Shown piece by piece: positions 1 to 9,228 of a stretch of DNA of 64,000 nt. A program made the translations under genes and the position numbers. The notes under the pieces are model-generated. The model ran no database searches, had not been told where the DNA came from, and saw nothing but the letters and a program-made list of their open reading frames with translations. Numbering within the stretch: the first letter of the stretch is position 1; each line of letters starts with the position of its first letter. The stretch comes from Corynebacterium crudilactis. GTDB lineage: Bacteria > Actinomycetota > Actinomycetes > Mycobacteriales > Mycobacteriaceae. The stretch is from contig NZ_CP015622.1 in the NCBI RefSeq assembly GCF_001643015.1, positions 2,864,364 through 2,928,363 of the forward strand. The letters run 5' to 3'.

Positions 1-408
1 TTCCGGTGTCACAAGGAAAAGTTCTTCGGCTGCGTCGTAGGCGGATTTACCTGCGCGCTCCACCGCGATGCTCATGCCACCATGGGATTCCAATGCGACA
101 CGAGCAGCCATGACCGTATTTTTCATGACTGCTGAGCTAAGCGTGTGGGCTGCAATTATTTCGTCTTTTGCAGAATCATAAAGCACCGCACCGTTGGCGC
201 AGACACAGATCGGCTGCACGCTGAGCTGGTCTAAGACGAGGTGAATCCACCGTGGTGGACGGCCGGTGGACAGCGCCAACGTCACGCCCTGAGCAGTCAT
301 ACGTGTGATTACTTCGCGCAGGCGCTGCGGCACGCGCTCTGAACTATTAATGAGGGTGCCATCAACATCAGTGGCTACCAATTTGGGTGCTGAACCCGGA
401 TTAATCAT
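1..408 (-). CDS. HAD-superfamily (Cof-type) phosphatase, 3' end outside window
   Basis: The gene starts with ATG at 408 on the minus strand and runs off the left edge, leaving 136 visible residues. The N-terminus carries the HAD nucleophile motif DVDGTL (residues 14-19) and then an STGRP block, typical of the Cof/YidA-type sugar-phosphate phosphatases in which Asp forms the phospho-enzyme. Its ATG overlaps the TGA of the acyltransferase gene (ATGA), so the two are translationally coupled in one operon. The substrate cannot be told from this part. Confidence 0.85.
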   Translation of the reverse strand, partial: MINPGSAPKLVATDVDGTLINSSERVPQRLREVITRMTAQGVTLALSTGRPPRWIHLVLDQLSVQPICVCANGAVLYDSAKDEIIAAHTLSSAVMKNTVMAARVALESHGGMSIAVERAGKSAYDAAEELFLVTPE

Positions 409-1295
409 TTTTTAAAGAGTTTCTTTATCAAGGAGGGCCGCTTCTTAGCGGCTTTTTTGGCTTCGCGTTTTGCTTGTCGACGTTCCCGTTCGGCGATTTC
501 CAAAGTTTTCGCCTGCTCCAATGTTGGTGCGCCGCCGCCAAGGGAGACTGGACGCCACAATTCTCCACCTTCGAAAGGTCCAAACTTTTGTTCATAGGCG
601 GTGCGGGTCTCGTCGAGAAGCTCTTTCATAGCCTCGTAGAGGCGTGCTGTTGCTTCTTCGGGATCGCCGCTGGAGTCGACTGGGGTGCCGACACTGACGA
701 ATACTGGGATATGTGAACGTCCGAGATCGCGCTTGGTGTCTTTGGTGATGATCCGCTGTCCACCCCAAATAATTACTGGCAGCAGTGGAACCTGCGCGTC
801 CTCTGCAATGCGTACGGCGCCGGTTTTTAGTTCCTTAATTTCAAAGGACCTCGACACGGTCGCCTCTGGGAAAATGCCCACCAGGCCGCCGTCGTCGAGA
901 CGCTTTCGAGCATCTTCCATCGAACCGGAACCAGCTGCGCGATTAACGGAGACGTGTTTCATGCCGCGCATCAACGCGCCCACTATTGGGGTATCGAAGA
1001 TTTCTTTCTTCGCCATGAAACGAACCAGGCGTTTACCGTGTGTATACGCTGGAATGCCGCCCAAAATGAAGTCATAGTAACCGGTGTGATTGATGGCCAA
1101 AAGGGCGCCGCCAGTGGTTGGAAGATTCTCCTGACCAAAGACGAACACCTGCACATCCTGGGCTTTCAGCGTCAGCCGAATAGCGTTGATGATGGTGCGC
1201 CCGTACAACAGCTCCCGTGATTCTGTGGGATGTAGCGGAACCTTGGGCGAAGATTCTGCTACATGAAAGCCATACCTTTTGACCAGTGCGTCCAT
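405..1295 (-). CDS. PlsC-type 1-acyl-glycerol-3-phosphate acyltransferase family protein
   Basis: This 296-residue protein belongs to the PlsC/LPLAT family, which transfers acyl chains to lysophosphatidate or related glycerolipids at the membrane. The HX4D catalytic box is NHTGYYD (His70, Asp75), and the phosphate-binding block is FPEAT (142-146), a variant of the usual FPEGT. The C-terminus is a Lys/Arg-rich tail with Ala-Lys runs, probably a membrane-surface or nucleic-acid-like basic extension. It lies between serS and the HAD gene on the same strand with tight spacing, consistent with one operon. The exact acyl acceptor is not shown by the sequence. Confidence 0.88.
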   Translation of the reverse strand: MDALVKRYGFHVAESSPKVPLHPTESRELLYGRTIINAIRLTLKAQDVQVFVFGQENLPTTGGALLAINHTGYYDFILGGIPAYTHGKRLVRFMAKKEIFDTPIVGALMRGMKHVSVNRAAGSGSMEDARKRLDDGGLVGIFPEATVSRSFEIKELKTGAVRIAEDAQVPLLPVIIWGGQRIITKDTKRDLGRSHIPVFVSVGTPVDSSGDPEEATARLYEAMKELLDETRTAYEQKFGPFEGGELWRPVSLGGGAPTLEQAKTLEIAERERRQAKREAKKAAKKRPSLIKKLFKK

Positions 1296-1306
1296 GTTAT
1301 GTCCGC

Positions 1307-2566
1307 CTATTTGACTGGCTTCAGCACATCTTTGCCCACGAATGGACGCAGTGCCTCAGGAACAATCACAGAGCCATCTTCTTGCTGGTTGTTCTCCAAG
1401 ATAGCGACGAGCCAGCGAGTGGTAGCCAAGGTGCCGTTCAGGGTAGCGGCGATCTGTGGCTTGCCATTTTCATCGCGGTAACGAGTCTGCAGGCGACGTG
1501 CCTGGAAGGTGGTGCAGTTGGAGGTAGAGGTGAGCTCGCGGTAAGTCTCTTGGGTTGGCACCCATGCCTCGGTGTCGAATTTACGGGATGCAGAAGCACC
1601 CAAATCGCCACCGGCAACATCGATGACGCGGTAAGGAACCTCGATGGCTGCCAGCATCTCCTTTTCCAGGTTCAGCAATTGCTGGTGCACGCCTTCAGCC
1701 TCTTCAGGCTTGCAGTAGACAAACATCTCTACCTTGTCGAACTGGTGCACGCGCAAAATTCCACGGGTGTCCTTGCCATAAGAACCGGCCTCGCGGCGGA
1801 AGCAGGAGCTCCAACCGGCGTACTTCACAGGACCATCCTGGAGATCAATGATTTCATCTTTGTGGTAGCCCGCAAGAGCCACCTCGGAAGTACCAACCAG
1901 GTACATATCATCGCGCTCAAGATAGTAGATCTCTTCAGAGTGATCACCCAAGAAGCCGGTGCCAGCCATGATTTCAGGGCGGACTAGAACTGGTGGGATC
2001 ATCATGCTAAATCCTGCTTCGCGAGCCTTTTGTGCCGCAAGCATCAGCATGCCCAGCTGCAGCATTGCGCCGTCGCCGGTGAGGTAGTAGAAACGTGCAC
2101 CAGATACCTTGGTGCCGCGCTTCATATCAATGAGTCCGAGGGATTCACCAAGCTCGAGGTGATCCTTTGGCTCGAAATCAAAGGTGCGTGGCTCGCCGAT
2201 GGTCTCTAGAACTACGAAGTCCTCTTCGCCGCCGGCAGGTGCACCGGAAACAACGTTGGACAGCTTCATCTGCAGCTCATTGACCTTGGCTTCAGCAACA
2301 TCCTGCGCTGCTTCGGCTTCTTTTACCGTGGCTTTGAGCTCATTGGAGCCCTGCAGCAGTGCTGGACGATCCTCAGGAGAAGCTTGTCCGATCTTCTTTC
2401 CAAATGCCTTCTGCTCAGCGCGTAGATCATCGGCAGCTTTGATTGCTTCGCGACGAGATTCATCAGCACTAATCAGTTCGTCCACAAGCGCGGGGTCTTC
2501 GCCGCGAGTGATCTGGGAGGCACGAACAATGTCCGGGTTATCACGGAGGAATTTCAGATCGATCAT
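1307..2566 (-). CDS. serS: Seryl-tRNA synthetase
   Basis: This 419-residue class II aminoacyl-tRNA synthetase charges tRNA-Ser (and tRNA-Sec where present). The N-terminal coiled-coil arm (about residues 30-100, rich in Glu/Lys/Ala) precedes the catalytic core with motif 2 (FRREAGSYG, then RVHQFDKVE) and motif 3 ([15 protein letters not shown]). I chose the ATG at 2566, giving [11 protein letters not shown], the usual SerS N-terminus; an upstream ATG would add ten residues not seen in the family. Length and motifs are complete. The plsC-like and HAD genes follow closely downstream. Confidence 0.97.
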   Translation of the reverse strand: MIDLKFLRDNPDIVRASQITRGEDPALVDELISADESRREAIKAADDLRAEQKAFGKKIGQASPEDRPALLQGSNELKATVKEAEAAQDVAEAKVNELQMKLSNVVSGAPAGGEEDFVVLETIGEPRTFDFEPKDHLELGESLGLIDMKRGTKVSGARFYYLTGDGAMLQLGMLMLAAQKAREAGFSMMIPPVLVRPEIMAGTGFLGDHSEEIYYLERDDMYLVGTSEVALAGYHKDEIIDLQDGPVKYAGWSSCFRREAGSYGKDTRGILRVHQFDKVEMFVYCKPEEAEGVHQQLLNLEKEMLAAIEVPYRVIDVAGGDLGASASRKFDTEAWVPTQETYRELTSTSNCTTFQARRLQTRYRDENGKPQIAATLNGTLATTRWLVAILENNQQEDGSVIVPEALRPFVGKDVLKPVK

Positions 2567-2637
2567 AAGTAACAATCTACCGTGATCGTTAGACAAATGA
2601 TCACTTAGGGCAAAACTGGGTTCTGAACAGCGCTAAT

Positions 2638-2653
2638 AGATGTGTCTACATCT
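2638..2653. promoter_or_regulatory. Palindrome in the serS / GntR divergent promoter region
   Basis: AGATGT-gtct-ACATCT is a perfect inverted repeat. Just beyond it, and again about 55 bp to the left (2598), the octamer TGATCACT recurs. It lies 70 bp upstream of serS and 150 bp upstream of the GntR gene, where a regulator could act on either. The protein binding it is unknown. Confidence 0.35.
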
Positions 2654-2771
2654 GATCACTTCATGCAGTTTTGGGCTGATTTTTAAAAATTCTTTAAAAA
2701 GAAAAATCCTGCACCAGCCCCAGCAACTCTGCCCCCGTCAATGCAGCACAACCCACACACCAACTCCACAC

Positions 2772-2785
2772 CTGGTTATGACCAG
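2772..2785 (+). promoter_or_regulatory. Candidate GntR (HutC-type) operator and leaderless promoter of the GntR gene
   Basis: CTGGT-tatg-ACCAG is a perfect inverted repeat of the GGT...ACC kind bound by HutC-family GntR regulators. It sits 19 bp before the ATG at 2805. TAGAGT at 2792-2797 is placed as a -10 box about 7 bp before that ATG, so transcription probably starts at or next to the start codon (leaderless mRNA, common in corynebacteria). The operator would then cover the -20/-35 region, which suggests autoregulation. Inference from position and symmetry only. Confidence 0.5.
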
Positions 2786-2804
2786 ATGAGATAGAGTAAA
2801 CACT

Positions 2805-3620
2805 ATGCCTCACGAACCCCTCAACCAGGATGGACTCCCCGCCGCATCCATCGGGGTTGAACCTGAAAGCTCACACGTAGATACACTTCCCAACCGCGTC
2901 CTTATTGATGGCTTGAAACCTAAGCACCAGCAGCTTCGTGAAATCCTAGAGGAGATCTGCACAACCCAGCTCCAGCCTGGAGATATGCTGCCAGGTGAAC
3001 GTATTTTGGAAGAAAAATACGGAGTCAGCCGCATCACGGTGCGTCGTGCGATCGGCGATTTGGTAGCTTCTGGCAGGCTGAAAAGAGCCCGCGGCAAAGG
3101 CACATTCGTGGCTCATTCCCCACTGATTTCCCGCTTGCATCTGGCCTCGTTTTCCGCAGAAATGGCAGCTCAAAACCTGTCGGCAACCAGCCGAATCTTA
3201 AGCTCGTCCCGTGGCGCTGCGCCTGATGATATTGCAGATTTCTTTGGCACTGACCGAACTGTCCAACACATCACGTTGAGGCGTCTGCGCTTAGGCAACG
3301 GCCGTCCCTATGCCATTGATCATGGTTGGTACAACTCTGTTTATGCCCCTGACCTGCTGGAAAATGATGTGTATAACTCGGTGTATTCCATTTTGGACCG
3401 GGTTTATGAAGTGCCAGTCACCCAGGCCGAGCAAACGGTTACAGCCGTAGCGGCCGATGAGGACACCGCAAAGCTTCTCGACGTCACCCCCGGTGCCCCA
3501 CTGTTGAGGATTCTGCGACAGTCACTTTCGGGCGATAAGCCCCTGGAATGGTGTGTTTCCTTATACCGAACTGACCGCTATTCCTTAAAAACATTAGTCA
3601 CACGCTCCGAAGATCTCTGA
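2805..3620 (+). CDS. farR: GntR-family transcriptional regulator, HutC/FarR type
   Basis: This 271-residue regulator has an N-terminal winged helix (about residues 40-110, with PGERILEEKYGVSRITVRRAI as the recognition region, broken by a short turn) and a C-terminal UTRA effector domain (about 120-265). In C. glutamicum the GntR gene beside serS is farR, reported to act on amino-acid (arginine) biosynthesis genes; I assign the symbol from that neighbourhood and the HutC architecture, not from an alignment. The start has no clear ribosome-binding site and a -10 box immediately upstream, fitting a leaderless transcript. The gene is divergent from serS. Confidence 0.75.
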   Translation: MPHEPLNQDGLPAASIGVEPESSHVDTLPNRVLIDGLKPKHQQLREILEEICTTQLQPGDMLPGERILEEKYGVSRITVRRAIGDLVASGRLKRARGKGTFVAHSPLISRLHLASFSAEMAAQNLSATSRILSSSRGAAPDDIADFFGTDRTVQHITLRRLRLGNGRPYAIDHGWYNSVYAPDLLENDVYNSVYSILDRVYEVPVTQAEQTVTAVAADEDTAKLLDVTPGAPLLRILRQSLSGDKPLEWCVSLYRTDRYSLKTLVTRSEDL

Positions 3621-3640
3621 CTTCAAGGCACTTTGGTGGC

Positions 3641-4756
3641 ATGATGGTGTCAATTATGAGTACAAACTTTGACACATCGAAGTCTCTGGAGCGTGGTTCC
3701 AAGAAGAGTTCTTCTTTCCGTACCGCAGCCTCCGTGCAAACTATGCTTGTTGCAGCATTAGCGGCAACAGCTGCTGTTGGCGTGTACTCCTACAATATGA
3801 ATACTTCAGCCAGCGAAGGCGATACTCCTTCAGGAACAGAACAAACGACAGTCTCTACTCCGGCACTTGTCACATCATTCACCACAGCTGATGTGGGGCA
3901 ATGCGCAACATGGGATGTCAATGCTGAAGGCTTAGTGTCTGGTTTTGAGCAAGCAAGCTGTGATCAAGAACATCGTTTTGAAATCTCGACAAGAGAAAAC
4001 CTGGCCACCTACCCAAGTTCTGAGTTCGGCCCTGATGCAGCGCCACCAAACTTAACTAGGCAGGCGCAATTGCGTGAAGAGCTCTGCCAGGCTCCCACGC
4101 TTGCTTATCTAAACAACCGTTTTGATCCTTCTGGTCGCTACACCATCGCACCGATTCTGCCCCCTGCAGAAGCCTGGGCTGCGGGAGACCGCACAATGCT
4201 GTGTGGTTTGCAGGCAACAGATCCTTCCGGCACCCCGCAGCTGACAGTCGGCCCGGTCTCTGCAAACGATCAGGCACGAGTATTTGGGGCTGGCTCATGC
4301 GTGAAGGTGGAATCTTCAGCTGAATTCCGTCAGGTTGATTGTGCAGAAGACCACCACTTGGAAACCGTGCTGACTGTCAATCTTGGCGTGCCTTTCCCAC
4401 AAGGCGTTCCTAGCACCGATGAGCAAAATGGTTTCCTCGGAAACACCTGCACCCAAGCTGCTATTGATTATTTAGGATCTGAAGAAGCGGTTTATCAGTC
4501 CACGTTGCAGATGTTCTGGCCAACCATTACGTCTAATTCTTGGTTTGGTGGCTCCCACAGTGTGAATTGTTTCCTCATGTCACCTTCTGCCGGTGGCGAT
4601 GCAACATTTAATACGTTGAATGGATCCGCGACTGGACCATTTACTGTCAACGGTGAAGTTCCACCACCTCAGCCAGCGCGCGATCCACTACGCGAGCATG
4701 CAGAAACAGCAGGCTCCGCTGAGGTAGGAATGCCTGTGGAGGAGAATGCTCCGTGA
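3641..4756 (+). CDS. Membrane-anchored exported protein with septum-formation-like (DUF4190/PF13845-like) repeats
   Basis: This 371-residue protein has a basic N-terminus, one hydrophobic segment (about residues 32-50, alanine-rich) and a large outside part. The outside part contains two similar modules, each with Cys-containing blocks (VGQCATWDV... CDQEHRFEI and GSCVKVESS... CAEDHHLETV), which resembles the actinobacterial septum-formation family. Six or more cysteines suggest disulfides outside the membrane. An in-frame ATG at 3656 is an equally good start. The stop overlaps the GTG start of the next gene, so the two are coupled. The function is not established. Confidence 0.7.
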   Translation: MMVSIMSTNFDTSKSLERGSKKSSSFRTAASVQTMLVAALAATAAVGVYSYNMNTSASEGDTPSGTEQTTVSTPALVTSFTTADVGQCATWDVNAEGLVSGFEQASCDQEHRFEISTRENLATYPSSEFGPDAAPPNLTRQAQLREELCQAPTLAYLNNRFDPSGRYTIAPILPPAEAWAAGDRTMLCGLQATDPSGTPQLTVGPVSANDQARVFGAGSCVKVESSAEFRQVDCAEDHHLETVLTVNLGVPFPQGVPSTDEQNGFLGNTCTQAAIDYLGSEEAVYQSTLQMFWPTITSNSWFGGSHSVNCFLMSPSAGGDATFNTLNGSATGPFTVNGEVPPPQPARDPLREHAETAGSAEVGMPVEENAP

Positions 4757-5097
4757 TTGAGGTCAGCGATGAGCGGTTTGAAGAACTGGTGGATTTAGCT
4801 TTCGATAAAGTACCCCAACAGTTCCTTGATCACATGCGCAATGTTGTGCTGCTCATCGATGATTTTCACCCAGATTCCCCCTATATTCTGGGCTTATATC
4901 ATGGGGTGGCTCTGACTGAACGCACCTTTAATCACGGTGGATTGCCTGATTCCATCACCATTTATAAAGGTGCTTTGCAAAACTACTGCAATTCAGAGGA
5001 ACAATTGGTGGAGCAGGTACGAGTGACCGTGCTCCATGAGATTGGGCATTATTTTGGGCTTGGCGAAGAGGACCTGCACAGACTCGGATACGCCTAA
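4753..5097 (+). CDS. Small zincin-like metallopeptidase family protein
   Basis: This 114-residue protein starts with GTG inside the stop of the preceding gene (GTGA overlap). It has the zinc-protease signature HEIGHYFGL (HExxH) near residue 97 and an acidic residue further on (EEDLHRLG), matching the short bacterial zincin family PF06262. Such proteins are found across actinobacteria, often beside membrane or secreted proteins, without a known substrate. Coupling to the septum-formation-like protein suggests a joint role at the envelope, but it has no signal peptide of its own. Confidence 0.8.
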   Translation: MIEVSDERFEELVDLAFDKVPQQFLDHMRNVVLLIDDFHPDSPYILGLYHGVALTERTFNHGGLPDSITIYKGALQNYCNSEEQLVEQVRVTVLHEIGHYFGLGEEDLHRLGYA

Positions 5098-5229
5098 ATT
5101 GCCTTATTAAGAGCACAGATCATGCCCCCCCATAAAGTGGGCATCCTTGGTTTGATTCGATGCCATTGGAGCGCAAAAACCGCCATTTCAGACCAAAGGA
5201 CGCTTAAAAATCCGAGCCTTTGGCCCCAA

Positions 5230-5901
5230 TTACTCCTGCCACGGAAGTGGGCTGTCAGTCCAGCGCACAACGTCCCATTGGCCGAATTTCTTACCATTTG
5301 GCTCCAGCACCACAAAGCGGCAGTTGCCTAGGTAGGTGTTGAACGCAAAGTTGGGATCCACACCAGTTGCGTGTGTTGCCACGATGCGGATGACGGCGCC
5401 GTGGCTGACAACGGCAACATCGCGGTCGTCGTCAAGGTCGTGGCTGTCCATGATTCGATCAAGAGTCGGCTGGTAGCGGTTCAACACGTCTTTGTAGGTC
5501 TCACCGCCGGGAAGACCAGCGGCAGGATCCCCGTTAAGCCAACCGTTGAGTGCGCGGGAGTAATTCATGTGGGCTTCTTCATCGCCGCGCATTTCAAAGT
5601 CGCCGACGTTGATTTCCTGAATGCCCTCTACAACATCCAAAGGAACCGCACCGGCCTGCATGTCGCGGGCTTTTTCAAAGGTGGAGGTTGCCAGCACTGC
5701 GGTTTGTTGGGCGCGCAGCACGATGGAGCTATACACATGGGAAAGTCGTTCGCCGGAGTATGTTGCCAGTTCATGGCCCACTTCTAAGGCTTGTTTGCGG
5801 CCTAAGTCTGTGAGTTCTGCACCTGGTGGGCGGGTGTCCAAGAGGTGTTTAACGTTGTTGTGGGTTTGCCCGTGTCGTAGCAAAATAATCCGGCCAGCCA
5901 T
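5230..5901 (-). CDS. Histidine phosphatase (phosphoglycerate-mutase-like) family protein
   Basis: This 223-residue protein belongs to the histidine phosphatase superfamily. RHGQT (residues 9-13) holds the phospho-accepting His, and VVSHGAVIR near residue 155 carries the second catalytic His. I used the ATG at 5901, which gives MAGRIILLRHGQT; it follows the pheA stop by two bases, with GGGAA upstream as ribosome-binding site. The upstream-extended frame would lie within pheA. It is in one operon with pheA. Many such proteins are broad phosphatases rather than glycolytic mutases, so no specific substrate is claimed. Confidence 0.88.
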   Translation of the reverse strand: MAGRIILLRHGQTHNNVKHLLDTRPPGAELTDLGRKQALEVGHELATYSGERLSHVYSSIVLRAQQTAVLATSTFEKARDMQAGAVPLDVVEGIQEINVGDFEMRGDEEAHMNYSRALNGWLNGDPAAGLPGGETYKDVLNRYQPTLDRIMDSHDLDDDRDVAVVSHGAVIRIVATHATGVDPNFAFNTYLGNCRFVVLEPNGKKFGQWDVVRWTDSPLPWQE

Positions 5902-5903
5902 GT

Positions 5904-6851
5904 TTAGTTCAGTTCCCTTCCTGACGCTGCTGCGCGAACCCATTCGTCCGCTTGTTGCAGCTTAGCTAGTTGCTCGGTTTGTGGCGTGCTGTCTTCCACA
6001 CGGTTGGACGGCCAGGAGCCAAGAAATACTAGATCTTCGGCTTGGAGGTGCAGTGCGCGGAGTGCTTCTGTAACGGGAATATCGCGGATGTGGCCGGCGA
6101 GATCAAGGTGGAAGCGGTAGGTACCGAATACTTTTCGGGTGGGCCGTGATTCAATCCGGGTGAGGTCAACGCCGCGGATAGCGAATTCATTGAGTGCGCG
6201 CACGAGGCTGCCTGGCACATTCGGTAGGGAGAAAATGACGGAGGTGCGGTCGTGGCCGGTCGGTTCGGAAACGGCTGCTTGGGCTTGGACAGCAACGAAG
6301 CGGGTGCGGGCGCCGCGGACGTCGGCGACATCATCAACAAGGCGTTCCAGTCCGAAGAGTTCGGCTGCGCGGGAGGGCGCTGCGGCTGCGTCGGCGGTTC
6401 CTTCGGCAACCATTTGTGCGCCGGCGCCGTTGGAGCTTGCTGAAAGATACATGGCGTCCGGAATGGTGGTTGCCATCCAATTTTTCACTTGTTGGTACCC
6501 AACCGGGTGGGTGGCGAGGGTTTTGACGTCGGCAAGCGAAGTCCCTGGCCGAACCATGATGGAAAAGGCAATGTCGAGTTCTTCTTCGGCGATGATTTGC
6601 ACGTTGGAGCCCTGGTCAAGGGCGTCGAAGGTGGGGGTGACGGGGCCGTCGACGAAGTTTTCGATAGCGACCACCGCGAACTGGGCGGTGCCGTGGCGGA
6701 CGGCGTCGACAGCTTCTTGTGGCGATTTGGCTGGCAGCTGCTCGATCTCACCGTCGCCGAATACGCCGGCGTCGGCAAATTTGTAGAGGGCTTCTTCGGT
6801 GAAGGTTCCGGCAGGCCCCAAATAGGCCACAACAATTGGTGCGTCGCTCAT
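5904..6851 (-). CDS. pheA: Prephenate dehydratase
   Basis: The 315-residue enzyme converts prephenate to phenylpyruvate, the committed step to phenylalanine. The catalytic PDT domain (about 1-190) opens with YLGPAGTFTEEA and includes the GARTRF motif with the catalytic Thr. The ACT regulatory domain (about 210-290) contains NVPGSLVRALNEF and ESRPTR, the latter being the phenylalanine-binding block, so feedback inhibition by phenylalanine is expected. The length matches C. glutamicum PheA. It is a monofunctional enzyme with no chorismate-mutase domain. The histidine phosphatase gene follows directly. Confidence 0.97.
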   Translation of the reverse strand: MSDAPIVVAYLGPAGTFTEEALYKFADAGVFGDGEIEQLPAKSPQEAVDAVRHGTAQFAVVAIENFVDGPVTPTFDALDQGSNVQIIAEEELDIAFSIMVRPGTSLADVKTLATHPVGYQQVKNWMATTIPDAMYLSASSNGAGAQMVAEGTADAAAAPSRAAELFGLERLVDDVADVRGARTRFVAVQAQAAVSEPTGHDRTSVIFSLPNVPGSLVRALNEFAIRGVDLTRIESRPTRKVFGTYRFHLDLAGHIRDIPVTEALRALHLQAEDLVFLGSWPSNRVEDSTPQTEQLAKLQQADEWVRAAASGRELN

Positions 6852-6890
6852 GGTTACACAGCTTAACCCGCCGAACTAAGGTGGGTGTCC

Positions 6891-8030
6891 ATGTCTGTTG
6901 CTCAATTAGCCGATCGCTTAGCCCAGCTCTCGCCCTCCGAGCATGGTTTTGCATGGTTCGACCCTGAGATCACCGCTGGCCATGGTGTCGGACCGTTGCA
7001 TGGCATGGTGATTCCAGCCAAGGACCTCAACGATGTCGCAGGCATGCCCACCGCGTTCGGAAATGCATCCCGGCGCGCGATCGCAACAGAAACCGATCTG
7101 TTTATCCAAAATCTCATCGACCGCGGCGCGATCATCGCTGGCAAAACCCAAACCAGCGAGCTCGGCATGACGGCGTATTGCGAGCCCATCGACATGGACG
7201 CACCCAGCAACCCAGTTTTGCCTGGTCACACGCCCGGCGGTTCGTCCGGTGGTGCGGCGGTTGCTGTTGCCAGGTCGCTTGTCGACGCCGCCCACGCCTC
7301 AGATGGTGGCGGTTCGATCCGGATTCCAGCCGCCGCGTGCGGGCTGGTTGGGTTTAAACCCGCCCACGATTCCCGCGGTGGAAACCCCTCCACGCAGGGG
7401 TTTATCACCCGTGATGTGGCCACCCAAGTGCGTTTGCACGCACTTCAACCACGCACCAGGCGCCTGCGCATCGGCGTTCTCGCTGAGCCCATCCATGCCA
7501 ATTCGCTTGTCGACGCCTCCTTCCTGAGCATCCTCGAATCCACCGCCCACCTGCTTGAGAAAGCCGGCCACGAGATTGTGTCCGTACCCCTCCCTTATGG
7601 CGCTTGGGCGTTTGAAGCTTATACAGAAGTGTTCATGATGAAATCCGCTGGACTAACCAACCTGGGCAGCCCCCTTACAAGGTGGTTGAGTGAACAAGGC
7701 CGAACGCTTTCCCCCTCCGCAAGACAGTCGTGTGTTGGTGCTTTTGATTCCGTGGCTGAGACTGTACACGGAGCATGGGACATCGATGTTTTATTGACTC
7801 CTACCTTGGCTTTTACCCCTCCGAAGATCGGCTACTTTTCTTCCATGCCACCCGAGGAAGACTTCCGTGCGCAGACGCAATGGACACCGTGGGCAACACT
7901 ATTCAACATGACCGGAGGGGCAGCCATCAGCGTGCCTGTTGAAGGAATAGGAATTCATCTTGGCGGGGTGCGCGTAGGAAACGAAGACATCCTTGGGCTG
8001 GCAGCATTTGTAGAGGGAGCTGTGGCATGA
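6891..8030 (+). CDS. Short amidase (amidase-signature family)
   Basis: This 379-residue member of the amidase-signature hydrolases has the full Ser-cisSer-Lys triad: Lys44 in PAKD, Ser119 in GGSSGG and Ser142 in DGGGSIRIP. I chose ATG 6891 because AAGGTGG sits 7-13 bases before it; a GTG six bases upstream is also in frame. The protein is 80-100 residues shorter than GatA-type amidases. The segment after FKPAHDSRGG, which normally holds a GPMARTV-type block, is abbreviated, and the C-terminal substrate loop is compact. It is probably a free-standing amide hydrolase, not the GatCAB subunit. Its stop overlaps the next start (ATGA). Confidence 0.82.
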   Translation: MSVAQLADRLAQLSPSEHGFAWFDPEITAGHGVGPLHGMVIPAKDLNDVAGMPTAFGNASRRAIATETDLFIQNLIDRGAIIAGKTQTSELGMTAYCEPIDMDAPSNPVLPGHTPGGSSGGAAVAVARSLVDAAHASDGGGSIRIPAAACGLVGFKPAHDSRGGNPSTQGFITRDVATQVRLHALQPRTRRLRIGVLAEPIHANSLVDASFLSILESTAHLLEKAGHEIVSVPLPYGAWAFEAYTEVFMMKSAGLTNLGSPLTRWLSEQGRTLSPSARQSCVGAFDSVAETVHGAWDIDVLLTPTLAFTPPKIGYFSSMPPEEDFRAQTQWTPWATLFNMTGGAAISVPVEGIGIHLGGVRVGNEDILGLAAFVEGAVA

Positions 8031-8758
8031 GTGATTCAGTAATGTCACCGCGTCGAATAAAGGCGGAAATACTGATCGTTTTAGCCATCACCTTTGGCAT
8101 GAGCGGCCTGCGATCATTCCTTAGGCTCATCGACGATCTCCTCGCACCGGTTGCGCTCAACGACCAGCAAGTTGCCCTGAATGCCTCAATGGCAAACTCC
8201 GCATGGCTGGATCTCGCCTTGCAATTGTGTTCCGCCGGTGTGCTGTTTTCCTGGGGAGCGCTAGCGATCTATCTGCTTGGCGAACGATTCCGCTGGATCA
8301 AACCCAAAGATTGGGCATGGGGTGCAGGCCTTGCAACGCTCATCGGCATTCCCGGGCTGATCTTCTATGCGAGTGCCGTTCATCTGGGTCTTTCCAAACA
8401 GGTCGTGCCCACCACTTTGGAAACCTGGTGGGAAATCCCAGTGCTGCTTATATGGTCAGCCGCCAACGCATTTGGTGAAGAGATCGTGGTGGTCATGTGG
8501 TTCTTCACCAGACTGCGCCAACTGAAGTGGAGTGTGCCCGCCATGATCATCGCCTCCTCGGTACTACGGGGCTCCTACCACCTGTACCAGGGGGTATCAG
8601 CCGGCTTCGGCAACATCATCATGGGTGTCATCTTCGCCTGGTTCTACCACCGCACCGGCAGGGTGTGGCCCTTGGTGATCGCCCACTTCCTCATCGACGC
8701 CGTGGCGTTCGTCGGATACACGGCCCTGGGTGGGGATCTCAGCTGGCTGGGGTTGTAG
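8027..8758 (+). CDS. CPBP-family intramembrane metalloprotease-like protein
   Basis: This 243-residue protein has six or so membrane segments. The CPBP/Rce1-like motifs are visible: FGEEIVV (motif 1 glutamates), RGSYHLYQG (motif 2 His) and AHFLIDA (motif 3 His). The usual Arg of the EExxxR motif is replaced by Val here, which may be a subfamily trait. It is coupled to the amidase by an ATGA overlap. The last third of the gene is clearly richer in G/C than the first two thirds, so it may hold a recombination junction with the pilus region downstream. Confidence 0.75.
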   Translation: MSDSVMSPRRIKAEILIVLAITFGMSGLRSFLRLIDDLLAPVALNDQQVALNASMANSAWLDLALQLCSAGVLFSWGALAIYLLGERFRWIKPKDWAWGAGLATLIGIPGLIFYASAVHLGLSKQVVPTTLETWWEIPVLLIWSAANAFGEEIVVVMWFFTRLRQLKWSVPAMIIASSVLRGSYHLYQGVSAGFGNIIMGVIFAWFYHRTGRVWPLVIAHFLIDAVAFVGYTALGGDLSWLGL

Positions 8759-9228
8759 AAGTTCACGGGTATCTAAGATCTCAATGGTTAATACACTATC
8801 CCCAGATTGTCCCCTCTTCCCGGAGATCTCCCCTGCCACAGCAGCAGCCCGGGGCGTGATACTTCACTGGGAAAAACCATCCATATAATCCGAAAATGAT
8901 GAATTTCCCTTCCCCTTCCCCACTTTTTCCAGTGGTCCAGCCCCCAAAAGGAAGGGATATCTCATCTTTAGCACCCCCCTATATGCCACTTTTGTTGAAT
9001 AATTTTCCCAGCTCAAGATAAGTGTCCGGAGTTTGGTCGCAAACTATGGGATATAAATCATGTGATTGACAGCCAGTTCCAATATTGAACTTTTCAGCAC
9101 AGCTGATAATGTTAAGCCGGATCGTCAAATCTGATAGCCGACCGGTCACTTCGATGTCAGGGCATTAAAAGGTGTTCACACCCTGCAAGAATTGCCGCGG
9201 CTCTCCCCTAGCAAGAATCGGGAATTCA
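8759..9228. other. 470-bp AT-rich intergenic region before the pilus operon
   Basis: I see no gene here. The stretch is low in G+C, with T-rich and CCCC-containing runs, and contrasts sharply with the G+C-rich operon that follows. A candidate promoter at 9085-9112 is listed separately. The pilin reading frame can be extended upstream to 9172, but the added residues have no signal-peptide character. Confidence 0.7.
9085..9112 (+). promoter_or_regulatory. Candidate promoter of the pilus operon
   Basis: TTGAAC (9085-9090) is followed after 16 bp by TAATGT (9107-9112), with an overlapping GATAAT two bases earlier. It would give a leader of about 110 nt before the pilin ATG. Prediction from sequence only. 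Confidence 0.4.

Noticed and set aside
2567..2804. T-box or other riboswitch before serS
   Set aside because: No T-box bulge sequence or long structured leader; only a short palindrome is visible.
6891..8030. Short amidase as a broken GatA
   Set aside because: All three catalytic residues and the reading frame are intact, and the shortening is spread over loops, so it is more likely a compact family member than a pseudogene.
9172..9228. Extended N-terminus of the major pilin
   Set aside because: Adds residues before a perfect signal peptide; ATG 9229 is the better start.
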